Of a DNA stretch of 9,817 nt, positions 1-6,948 are shown in pieces. Under the pieces are notes generated by a model, which was not told where the DNA came from, made no database searches, and worked only from the letters and a program-made list of their open reading frames with translations. The first letter of the stretch is position 1, and each line of letters starts with the position of its first letter. The stretch comes from Campylobacterota bacterium (GTDB lineage Bacteria; Campylobacterota; Campylobacteria; Campylobacterales; Sulfurovaceae): the NCBI GenBank assembly GCA_003646505.1, contig QMKT01000055.1:1-9817 (forward strand), written 5' to 3'. The translations under genes and the position numbers were made by a program.

Positions 1-107
1 GAAAAAAACTTGTTTATTGTTAGCTTTTGTGAAAACTATGAGTCTTTATTGAACTCAACCTTATTTTATCGATTTGGTTGATAAATATATTATACGAAGG
101 AATTTAA

Positions 108-998
108 ATGAAAACGATAGACGCAGTTGCATTAAATAACTTAGAAAAAGAGACTTATACATTAATTCATGTTTTACCCAAAGAACATTACAAAAATTTA
201 CATATCAAAGGGGCACTGAATATTTGTGTTTATGAAGTGAGTTTTTTTGATAAGATCAAAGCACTCAATTTAAATGCAGATACACAAGTCGTGGTGTATG
301 GAGAAAGTGATAATGAAATGGATGCAAAAATGGCTGCTTCCAAACTTCATGATCTCAATTTTGCAAATGTTTATGTACTAAAAGGTGGTTTAAGTGCTTG
401 CAAAAACATCATGCCTCTAGAAGGTGATTCCCTTGAGTCTGATAATGATCAATTACTTCACTTAGACAATAAAACATATGTGATAGTCAAAAACAGTACC
501 CTTACATGGACCGGAGAAAACGCCAACAGTAAACACTCTGGGGAGATATCACTTATAGAGGGAAGTATGGAAGTAAAAGATTCTTTCCTACGTGGAGAAT
601 TTGTTATCGATATGAATTCTATAAAAACACTTGACTTATCATCAGAAGAGGGTGCTGATATTTTGAATGCCCATTTAAGATCAGATGATTTTTTCTTAAC
701 TAAGATGTTCTCTACAGCAAAATATTCTTTTAACCATAGTAAAAGCCTTCCTTTACCTTATCAGACATCTGTTAATTATATTATTGATGGTGAACTTAGT
801 CTGAGGGGCATTAGAAAAGAGCAAAGGATCAACATGCTTGTCTCCAAGGTTAAGGAGACATTGGTGCTTAATGCAAGAGTTGAACTTGACAGAACACAAT
901 GGGGTATCATATATGGTTCGACCAGGTTTTTTAAATACTTAGGTATGCATAAAATATTTGATATCATTTGGATAGATATACGATTAGAACTAAGATAA
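108..998 (+). CDS. Rhodanese-like (Cys-less) + YceI domain fusion protein
   Basis: This is a 296-residue protein with two domains. Residues about 3-105 look like a rhodanese domain: an HIKGALNI segment at 32-39, a VVVYG strand at 61-65, and an LKGGLSA segment at 91-97. The position that normally carries the sulfur-accepting cysteine, just after the VVVY strand, is Gly65, so sulfurtransferase activity is unlikely. Residues about 121-296 match the YceI family: a W-x-G start (134-136), HLRSDDFF at 189-196, and DRTQWGIIYGS at 261-271. YceI proteins form lipocalin-like barrels that bind isoprenoid or other hydrophobic ligands, and many are exported. No signal peptide is visible here, so this copy should be cytoplasmic. 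The start is supported by AAGGA at 97-101, six bases upstream. aqpZ follows after 56 bp, possibly co-transcribed. The cellular role is unknown; the rhodanese half may be a binding or regulatory module. Confidence 0.85.
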   Translation: MKTIDAVALNNLEKETYTLIHVLPKEHYKNLHIKGALNICVYEVSFFDKIKALNLNADTQVVVYGESDNEMDAKMAASKLHDLNFANVYVLKGGLSACKNIMPLEGDSLESDNDQLLHLDNKTYVIVKNSTLTWTGENANSKHSGEISLIEGSMEVKDSFLRGEFVIDMNSIKTLDLSSEEGADILNAHLRSDDFFLTKMFSTAKYSFNHSKSLPLPYQTSVNYIIDGELSLRGIRKEQRINMLVSKVKETLVLNARVELDRTQWGIIYGSTRFFKYLGMHKIFDIIWIDIRLELR

Positions 999-1054
999 CA
1001 ATACTCTTAAATAGTTTTGGTTACAATAAAGTATTCAAATTTTAGGAGAAAAGA

Positions 1055-1750
1055 ATGTCATTAGGGAAAAAATTGGGTGCCGAGTTTTTCGGTACTTTTT
1101 GGTTGGTTTTAGGTGGTTGTGGTTCAGCAGTGTTGGCTGCAGGATTCCCTGAATTAGGGATAGGTTTTGTAGGTGTTTCATTTGCATTTGGTTTAACAGT
1201 ACTTACCATGGCTTTTGCTGTAGGACACATTTCGGGTGGTCACTTTAACCCGGCTGTTTCTTTTGGTCTTTGGTCTGCAGGTAAGTTTGAGACTAAAGAG
1301 CTACTTCCATATATAGTAGCGCAAGTTGTGGGTGGTACTTTGGGTGCTTTCACCTTATATATGATCGCATCAGGTCAGGCAGGATTTGAAGCAGGGGGCT
1401 TTGCCTCTAACGGATTTGGAGAGCTCTCTCCTGGTAAATACAATCTTACCTCCGTGATCATTACAGAAGTGGTCATGACATTTATGTTTCTCTTTATCAT
1501 TTTAGGCGCAACAGATGAAAAAGCACCTGCAGGTTTTGCACCTATTGCCATTGGTTTAGGGTTGACATTGATCCACCTTATTTCTATCCCTGTGTCTAAT
1601 ACTTCTGTAAACCCTGCAAGAAGTACAGCTGCTGCACTTTTTGCAGATACCGCTGCGATGGGTCAACTTTGGGTTTTCTGGGCAGCACCCATTGCAGGAG
1701 CAATTCTTGCCGGTATTGTCTGGAAACTTTTTTTCGCTACGTCTAAATAA
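1055..1750 (+). CDS. aqpZ: Aquaporin Z, water channel
   Basis: The product is an inner-membrane MIP-family channel for passive water flow, 231 residues long, the same length as Escherichia coli AqpZ. Both pore motifs are intact: NPA at 65-67 (in GGHFNPAVS) and NPA at 186-188 (in SVNPARS). The aromatic/arginine selectivity residues of AqpZ are present at the same numbers, Phe43, His174, Thr183 and Arg189. This pattern is typical of a strict water channel; glycerol facilitators have a wider filter with Gly in place of the His. The usual six hydrophobic helices and two re-entrant loops can be followed along the sequence. AGGAGA at 1044-1049 is a strong ribosome binding site five bases before the ATG. 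A hairpin follows the stop codon directly, so this is probably the end of a transcript. The likely role is osmotic adaptation. Confidence 0.97.
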   Translation: MSLGKKLGAEFFGTFWLVLGGCGSAVLAAGFPELGIGFVGVSFAFGLTVLTMAFAVGHISGGHFNPAVSFGLWSAGKFETKELLPYIVAQVVGGTLGAFTLYMIASGQAGFEAGGFASNGFGELSPGKYNLTSVIITEVVMTFMFLFIILGATDEKAPAGFAPIAIGLGLTLIHLISIPVSNTSVNPARSTAAALFADTAAMGQLWVFWAAPIAGAILAGIVWKLFFATSK

Positions 1751-1757
1751 GTTTTAT

Positions 1758-1781
1758 TCCAAGTGGTTTTATCCACTTGGA
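1758..1781 (+). terminator. Probable terminator after aqpZ
   Basis: CCAAGTGG (1759-1766) pairs perfectly with CCACTTGG (1773-1780) around a six-base loop, and T1758-A1781 adds a ninth pair. A pyrimidine-rich stretch follows (1782-1802) and contains several T runs, but no clean poly-T directly abuts the stem, so efficiency is uncertain. It lies 8 bases after the aqpZ stop and 89 bases before the next gene, which fits termination of the aqpZ transcript. Confidence 0.65.
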
Positions 1782-1834
1782 TCTGCTTCTTCTCTCTTTT
1801 TTATCGCTAATACACTTTATTTCTACAGTTATTT

Positions 1835-1843
1835 TGCTAAAAT
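1835..1843 (+). promoter_or_regulatory. Possible extended -10 promoter for the SDR gene
   Basis: TGCTAAAAT reads as an extended -10 element (TGn then TAAAAT) 26 bases upstream of the dehydrogenase ATG. No good -35 hexamer is visible, which is common in AT-rich Campylobacterota. Its position after the aqpZ hairpin makes an independent promoter reasonable. This is motif evidence only. Confidence 0.35.
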
Positions 1844-1869
1844 ATTCCATATTACTTTTGGAGTAGATC

Positions 1870-2685
1870 ATGACAAATATTATTATCACAGGGTGTTCAA
1901 CAGGTATAGGTCTTGAGACAGCCAAATATTTACAAGATAAATTTATAACTGTCTATCCTACTGCACGTGAGAGTAAAGATATTGAGATGTTAAAAGAGCT
2001 AGGATTTGAACATGCTATGCAGCTTGATGTAAGAAAACCTGAGATGATAACAGCTGTCATTGAAAAAGTTTTGGCATTGGAGGGACGTATAGATGTATGG
2101 TTCAACAATGCAGGGTATGGTCAACCTGGTGCGATAGAAGACATCACTACGGAAACTTTACGCCAACAATTTGAAACCAATGTTTTTGCCTTGCATGAGT
2201 GTACAAGACAGATCATTCCCGTTATGCGTAAACAGGGAGAGGGAAAGATCATCCAGCACTCTTCTGTTTTGGGACTTATCTCACTCTTTGGAAGAGGATC
2301 TTATAATGCCAGTAAATATGCGATAGAAGGTCTTACTGATACATTAAGACTCGAACTTAAAGGGACAAATATCTATCCTGTACTACTTAATACCGGTCCG
2401 ATCACAAGTCATTTTCGTAAAACAGCCATGAAAAAACTGCAAGAAAATGTAGACATAGAACATTCCGTTTTTAAAGAAAAATATCAGAATAACATTGCAG
2501 GTAATCATAAAAAAGTACCTTTCAACGAAGAAGCCACTGCTGTTGCCTTGGTTGTTCATAAAATTATTTTGGCAAACAGGCCAAACCCCCGCTACTATAT
2601 TACTACAGCAACTTACTTATTGGGGTATTTTAAAAGAGTATTAAGTACTACGCTTCTGGATAAAATACTCATTAAATTATCTTAA
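1870..2685 (+). CDS. Short-chain dehydrogenase/reductase, YbbO-like
   Basis: This 271-residue classical SDR is predicted to be a cytoplasmic NADP(H)-dependent oxidoreductase. The cofactor motif TGCSTGIG is at 7-14, Asp53 follows the third strand, NNAG is at 79-82, Asn104 is present, and the catalytic set is Ser132, Tyr145 and Lys149 (YNASK). Arg33 after the second strand suggests NADP(H) rather than NAD(H). The segment around the active site (HSSVLGLISLFGRGSYNASK) and the C-terminal KRVLSTTLLDKIL stretch resemble E. coli YbbO, for which aldehyde reductase activity is known, so reduction of an aldehyde or keto group is the best guess. The substrate cannot be read from the sequence. GGAG at 1860-1863 supports the start. 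It stands between the aqpZ hairpin and the kinase gene, apparently as a single gene. Confidence 0.92.
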   Translation: MTNIIITGCSTGIGLETAKYLQDKFITVYPTARESKDIEMLKELGFEHAMQLDVRKPEMITAVIEKVLALEGRIDVWFNNAGYGQPGAIEDITTETLRQQFETNVFALHECTRQIIPVMRKQGEGKIIQHSSVLGLISLFGRGSYNASKYAIEGLTDTLRLELKGTNIYPVLLNTGPITSHFRKTAMKKLQENVDIEHSVFKEKYQNNIAGNHKKVPFNEEATAVALVVHKIILANRPNPRYYITTATYLLGYFKRVLSTTLLDKILIKLS

Positions 2686-2709
2686 ATACTATCATTAAAG
2701 TCATGATTG

Positions 2710-2715
2710 TATAAT
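2710..2715 (+). promoter_or_regulatory. Possible -10 box upstream of the histidine kinase
   Basis: A consensus TATAAT lies in the 99-base spacer between the dehydrogenase and the kinase, about 70 bases before the kinase ATG. A T6A7 tract (2735-2747) and a second, weaker box TACAAT (2754-2759) lie downstream. No convincing -35 is visible for either box, so which one is used cannot be decided. Confidence 0.35.
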
Positions 2716-2784
2716 TTTTATATAAATATCATCATTTTTTAAAAAAAGTATATTACAATATAGTATCAAACTTGAAAGTACACT

Positions 2785-4185
2785 ATGAATAAGTACCTTA
2801 ACTATATAGTACCGCTGCTTACCATTGCAGATACATCAAGTAATACAGATGCAGAAAAACGTCAGCATATTTTTTTGATCTATATGGGTTTACTCATGAG
2901 TACTGGTGGTTTATTATGGGGGACTATTTGTCTGTACCATGATATCTATATTGCGGCCATGGTACCTTATACTTATATTCTTATTACTATTCTAAACTTC
3001 ACATATCTATTTTTTACGAAAAATTTTAAAGTTTCTCAAAATATTCAAATCATTATCTCTTTGTTACTTCCTTTTTTCTTTCAGTTTTTCCTTGGAGGTT
3101 TTATTGCCAGCGGAGGGAATGTTCTGTGGTCAGTCATAGCCGTATTTGGCAGTTTTACACTGAGAGATAAAAGTAAATCGTTAGTTTGGCTCTTTTTATT
3201 TATGGCACTAATGATCTTCAGTGGACTGGTAGACCACTATGCAAAGCCATACGATATTGGACTATCTGAAGGCTATATCGTTGGCTTTTTTGTTATCAAC
3301 TTTATTTTGGTTATTGGTATTATTTTTAGTCTTTATTATTACTTTGTGAGTACAGAAGAAAAAGTGAGACTTGAGCTTCAGGAAAGTTTGAAAAAACTTG
3401 AAGAAACGCAGAATATACTCATAGAATCAGAAAAAATGGCATCTCTGGGCTCTTTGGTATCTGGCATCGCGCATGAGATCAATACACCACTGGGTGTAGG
3501 ACTTACCGGTATTTCACAAATTGACCATGAACTTAAAAAACTGGAATCAAGTTACAAAGAAGATATGCTGACTGAAGAAGCACTCAATGACTACTTGAAT
3601 ATTATGAAAAAATTAGTGCAGACTATTCGTGACAGATTAAGTAATGCTGTGACTTTAGTGAAGTCATTTAAAGATATCTCTATTGATCAACACTCTGAAG
3701 AACAACGTGAATTTAACTTAAAACAATATGTAGATAGTATTATTTTTAGTTTTCAAAAACCTTTAAAAGCGAAGAATGTAAAAGTAATAAACAGTATCGA
3801 TGAGAGTATAATTCTTGATAGCTACCCCGGAATTTTTTCACAGATCTTTTCAAATCTTATTTTGAATTCTATCAAGCATGGTTTTGAAGCAGAAGAAGAT
3901 GGTGAAGATAATGTGATTCATATCTCTATGTCGTTAACAGATCAGTTCATTCTTGTGTATCAAGATAATGGTAAAGGTATAAGTAGTGAAAATGAGAAAA
4001 AAATATTTGATCCTTTTTTCACTACCAAACGTGGACAAGGGGGGAGTGGACTTGGTTTACACATTATTTATAACCTCATTACCAAACAGCTTGGAGGTAC
4101 TTTAAAACTTATGAAAGTATCACCTCATGGCTTAGGTTTCACTATCAGACTTGACCCATTAATTATAAAGGTAAAACATGGCTAA
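2785..4185 (+). CDS. Six-helix membrane sensor histidine kinase
   Basis: This 466-residue kinase probably senses a membrane or cytoplasmic cue and phosphorylates the response regulator encoded by the overlapping next gene. Six hydrophobic segments lie at about 29-50, 54-77, 86-104, 107-126, 131-149 and 164-187; the outside loops are short, so there is no sizeable periplasmic sensor domain. A charged coiled coil (190-218) leads to the phosphoacceptor motif HEINTPLG with His230. About 25 extra residues separate the two helices of the dimerisation domain (around 250-275). The ATPase domain has the N box with Asn357 and Asn361, DNGKGI at 394-399, FDPFFTT at 408-414 and GSGLGL at 420-425, so all catalytic boxes are intact. 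The ribosome binding site is weak (GAAAG near 2774-2778). The input domain is not one I can name. Confidence 0.92.
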   Translation: MNKYLNYIVPLLTIADTSSNTDAEKRQHIFLIYMGLLMSTGGLLWGTICLYHDIYIAAMVPYTYILITILNFTYLFFTKNFKVSQNIQIIISLLLPFFFQFFLGGFIASGGNVLWSVIAVFGSFTLRDKSKSLVWLFLFMALMIFSGLVDHYAKPYDIGLSEGYIVGFFVINFILVIGIIFSLYYYFVSTEEKVRLELQESLKKLEETQNILIESEKMASLGSLVSGIAHEINTPLGVGLTGISQIDHELKKLESSYKEDMLTEEALNDYLNIMKKLVQTIRDRLSNAVTLVKSFKDISIDQHSEEQREFNLKQYVDSIIFSFQKPLKAKNVKVINSIDESIILDSYPGIFSQIFSNLILNSIKHGFEAEEDGEDNVIHISMSLTDQFILVYQDNGKGISSENEKKIFDPFFTTKRGQGGSGLGLHIIYNLITKQLGGTLKLMKVSPHGLGFTIRLDPLIIKVKHG

Positions 4186-5896
4186 TTTAACTTTTGCAAA
4201 AGAAGAAAAACCTCATACTCTAAGTAAAAAGAATATACAGAAAATACTCATTGTTGATGATGACCAAGCTGTTCATGATATAACAAATATTGCATTAGAG
4301 TCGATGAAGTTTTCTGATTTTGAACTTGAAGTTTTTACTGCGTATAGTGCCTCTGAAGCAAAAATAATTCTTAATGAACATCATGACATTGCTTTGGCTC
4401 TCATAGATGTTGTGATGGAAACTCCCGAAGCAGGTTTAGACCTTGTAAATTATATTAGAGAAGAACTCAACAATGATTTCATTAGATTGATCATCCGTAC
4501 AGGACAGGCCAATGATTTCCCTCCAATGCATGTCATTCAGCACTATGATATTAATGACTTTAAAGAAAAAACAGAGCTTACACTTGAACGACTTTATACA
4601 ACCATTCGTTCATGCATTAAACAGTATGAACAATTGGTAGAGCTTCAGCACAAATATGAAGATACTTACAAGCAAATGACTACCAGTGCATTAACCTTAT
4701 TACCAAACCGTATCAAATTGATTGAAGATTTTTCAGAAGAATCACATCAAACCCTTATTCTCATTGATATCATTGGTTTTAGCCATATTAATGAGACCAA
4801 TGGATATGAGGTAGGGGATCATGTGCTCAAAGAATTAGGTGCTTTTTTGAAGACCAATTATAGTGAGACTTACAAAGTTTATCATTTGAACAATGATATA
4901 TTTGCCCTTGTCACAACCAAAGAGCATTTAGATAATCTTCCGCGTAGCATAGAAAAGATCAAAGAAGAAATTTCTCAATTTTCGATTGTGACTGAAAGTT
5001 TCAGTACATACATTGAAACGACTATAGGTGTTGCCTATCAAACGGAAGATGATGTGTTAAAAAAAGCAGAACTGGCATTAAAAGAAGCCCGTAATTTAGG
5101 AAGAAATCAAATTAGATACTATTCCAATGATTTAAAGATAATTCAGCAAATAAATGATACAAATCACTGGTCCCCAATTATTAAACATGCGCTTGAGCAT
5201 GATGAGATCATGGCATATGCCCAACCTATTTTTAATATCAATGATAAGAGTATCGATAAATATGAACTCTTAGTCCGCATTAAAGACAATGAAGAAGTGT
5301 ACACTCCTTATATGTTTCTCGATGCCGCTAAAAACAGTGGGCAACTTTATAATATCTTCAAATTTATGTTTGATCAGGGATGTAGACAAGCTTCTAAAAC
5401 GGGACATCATTATAGTATTAATATAAGTGACTGTGAATTCCATAATGAAGGATTGTTTGAATTTATTCAAAGTAGCATTGATGATTATGGAATAGATCCA
5501 AAACTACTTTCTTTGGAAATATTGGAATCTAGCGCAATCGCAAATTCTGACGAGATACGGGATCTAATTTTTAAAATACATAATATTATAGGGATTGAGT
5601 TTATTGTTGATGACTTTGGTGTACAATGTTCCAACTTTGCACAGACAGAATTTTTACCCATTAGTACATTGAAGATTGACGGTTCCTTTATTAAAACTAT
5701 AGATAAATCTGAAAACAGTAAGATCATTGCTAAAACAATTCAAACTTTCGCGAAAGAAAAAGACTTTAAACTTGTTGCTGAATTCGTCTGTAATGAGAAT
5801 GTTTATAATGAAATTAAGGAACTCGGCATTGAATATGCACAAGGGTACTACCTGTCTGAGCCCATACCGTTAGATGATATTCCAATTACGATATAA
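4178..5896 (+). CDS. Response regulator: REC - degenerate GGDEF - EAL (c-di-GMP phosphodiesterase)
   Basis: This 572-residue regulator is predicted to hydrolyse cyclic di-GMP under control of the upstream kinase. The receiver domain (about 20-150) has acidic residues at 27-29, phosphoacceptor Asp77, Thr108 in RTGQ and Lys131 in the INDFKEKTELT segment. The GGDEF domain (about 168-315) keeps LLPNR and GDHVL landmarks, but its signature is NNDIF at 238-242, so cyclase activity is probably lost. The EAL domain (about 330-570) looks competent: ELL at 363-365, Asn415, Glu447, DDFG at 478-481, Lys499 in LKID, Glu535 in VAEFV and Gln555 in AQGYY. Loop 6 reads GVQCS where GTGYS is more typical. The ATG lies inside the end of the kinase gene (8-bp overlap) with AAAGG at 4167-4171, so the two are translationally coupled. 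The degenerate GGDEF may bind GTP as an allosteric input, which is inference. Confidence 0.93.
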   Translation: MANLTFAKEEKPHTLSKKNIQKILIVDDDQAVHDITNIALESMKFSDFELEVFTAYSASEAKIILNEHHDIALALIDVVMETPEAGLDLVNYIREELNNDFIRLIIRTGQANDFPPMHVIQHYDINDFKEKTELTLERLYTTIRSCIKQYEQLVELQHKYEDTYKQMTTSALTLLPNRIKLIEDFSEESHQTLILIDIIGFSHINETNGYEVGDHVLKELGAFLKTNYSETYKVYHLNNDIFALVTTKEHLDNLPRSIEKIKEEISQFSIVTESFSTYIETTIGVAYQTEDDVLKKAELALKEARNLGRNQIRYYSNDLKIIQQINDTNHWSPIIKHALEHDEIMAYAQPIFNINDKSIDKYELLVRIKDNEEVYTPYMFLDAAKNSGQLYNIFKFMFDQGCRQASKTGHHYSINISDCEFHNEGLFEFIQSSIDDYGIDPKLLSLEILESSAIANSDEIRDLIFKIHNIIGIEFIVDDFGVQCSNFAQTEFLPISTLKIDGSFIKTIDKSENSKIIAKTIQTFAKEKDFKLVAEFVCNENVYNEIKELGIEYAQGYYLSEPIPLDDIPITI

Positions 5897-5935
5897 TGCA
5901 TCAAATTATACAGTATCAGTAAGGGAAAATTAGAA

Positions 5936-6469
5936 ATGGATAAAATTAAAATTGGTGTCATTACTGCGAGTGACAGGGCATCAAAAGGTATTTATGAAGA
6001 TATTTCGGGGGTGGCCATTATGGACACGATGAAAGAGTATCTACTCAATGAATGTGTGTACGAATATAGATGTATACCAGATGAGCAAAGCCTTATTGAG
6101 GCAACACTTATCGAGCTTTCAAGTGATATGAACTGTGATCTTATTGTTACTACAGGTGGAACAGGACCATCTATGAGAGATGTGACCACTGAAGCCACAG
6201 AAAATGTCTGTCAAAAACTACTGCCTGGTTTTGGAGAGCAGATGAGGGCAGTGAGTCTTCAGTATGTTCCTACGGCCATATTATCACGGCAAACAGCGGG
6301 GATCTGTAATGGATCACTTGTCATCAACCTTCCGGGTAAGCCTAAGTCTATTAGAGAATGTTTAGATGCCGTTTTCCCAGCTGTTCCATACTGTATTGAT
6401 CTCATTGGTGGTCACTTTATGGAAGCAGATGAAAAAGTTATTAAGATATTTAGACCTAAATCAAAATAA
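5936..6469 (+). CDS. mogA: Molybdopterin adenylyltransferase
   Basis: This 177-residue cytoplasmic enzyme activates molybdopterin by adenylylation before molybdate insertion, a late step of molybdenum cofactor synthesis. The match to E. coli MogA is close: SDRAS at 12-16, IPDEQ at 47-51 with catalytic Asp49, TTGGTGP at 72-78, RDVT with Asp82, PGFGEQMR at 97-104, PTAILSRQ at 112-119, NLPGKPKSI at 131-139 and FRPKS near the end. Asp49 and Asp82 have the same numbers as in E. coli. It is shorter than the E. coli protein (195) because it lacks a short insertion before VPYC and has a shorter tail. AAGGGA at 5921-5926 supports the start. It follows the EAL gene by 39 bp and is followed almost directly by two small genes, so all may share a transcript. 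It implies molybdoenzymes elsewhere in the genome. Confidence 0.95.
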   Translation: MDKIKIGVITASDRASKGIYEDISGVAIMDTMKEYLLNECVYEYRCIPDEQSLIEATLIELSSDMNCDLIVTTGGTGPSMRDVTTEATENVCQKLLPGFGEQMRAVSLQYVPTAILSRQTAGICNGSLVINLPGKPKSIRECLDAVFPAVPYCIDLIGGHFMEADEKVIKIFRPKSK

Positions 6470-6470
6470 T

Positions 6471-6680
6471 ATGAATATAGAATTTATAGAAAAAAAAATG
6501 AATGAGATCATTGCAGAATTGGAAAAAGAAGTTATGTCTGTACTGATGGATGAGAGTTTAGATAAAAAACGAACAAACTTACATATGAAGCCACTTACTT
6601 CTACAAAAAAAATACTCAATAATGCTTTAGATAGCATCAAAATGGTTGATAGATTAGGGAAAGAAGACTTGAATAAATGA
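6471..6680 (+). CDS. Small uncharacterised charged helical protein
   Basis: I do not recognise this 69-residue protein. The start chosen is the ATG one base after the mogA stop; longer in-frame starts would lie inside mogA. There is no clear Shine-Dalgarno sequence, so translation probably relies on re-initiation by ribosomes finishing mogA. A second possible start is Met10 (6498). The protein is rich in Lys and Glu, has no cysteine, signal peptide or membrane segment, and residues about 3-23 look like an amphipathic or coiled-coil helix. A short basic middle (DKKRTN, 31-36) precedes a second helical stretch. Its stop overlaps the start of the next gene by four bases (ATGA), typical of an operon. 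The tight packing argues that it is a real gene; the function is unknown. Confidence 0.6.
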   Translation: MNIEFIEKKMNEIIAELEKEVMSVLMDESLDKKRTNLHMKPLTSTKKILNNALDSIKMVDRLGKEDLNK

Positions 6681-6889
6681 TCAAAGTTTTTCTATTTTTT
6701 GTTTTTATTACACTCTCCCTTTCTGCTACTGAAAATCCAACGATCTTATTGCCTTGGGCTATTGGATTTATTGTGGGGGTCGGACTATTCTTTTGGGGTG
6801 TTTATAAAGCTCTTAAAACACAACAGAGCATCTATATGCTGGCATTGCTTCCCTTTATACTTCTTATCATCGGTATGTTTTTTATATAA
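6677..6889 (+). CDS. Small membrane protein, unknown function
   Basis: This 70-residue hydrophobic protein is not recognised. Residues 3-16 are strongly hydrophobic and end in SLSATEN, so they could be a cleavable signal peptide or a first helix. Clear membrane helices follow at about 24-44 and 52-70, joined by a short polar turn (KALKTQQS, 44-51). The C-terminus ends directly in the last helix (GMFFI). The start codon overlaps the previous stop as ATGA, and GAAG lies 11 to 14 bases upstream, so translation is probably coupled. The next gene is convergent, so this is the last gene of the mogA group. A second + strand reading frame covering 6699-6911 is a shadow without a ribosome binding site. 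Confidence 0.7.
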   Translation: MIKVFLFFVFITLSLSATENPTILLPWAIGFIVGVGLFFWGVYKALKTQQSIYMLALLPFILLIIGMFFI

Positions 6890-6948
6890 ACCACTTCAAC
6901 ATCACTGTTAAGTTGATGATTTAATGGCTCTTATATCGTTTCTCATAA

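Noticed and set aside
1..81. Open frame of 26 codons from the window edge to TGA at 79-81, possibly the 3' end of an upstream gene
   Set aside because: Too short to recognise, and a second frame (2-52) is also open at the edge. Without upstream sequence it cannot be told from chance.
6366..6470. N-terminal extension of the small gene into mogA
   Set aside because: It would overlap mogA by about 100 bases in another frame with no good ribosome binding site; the ATG at 6471 fits the packing better.
6891..6948. Possible bidirectional terminator between the small membrane protein gene and the convergent rhodanese gene
   Set aside because: Only weak pairings are visible (CATCA 6900-6904 with TGATG 6914-6918, and TCAAC with GTTGA), with long loops and no T tract on either strand.
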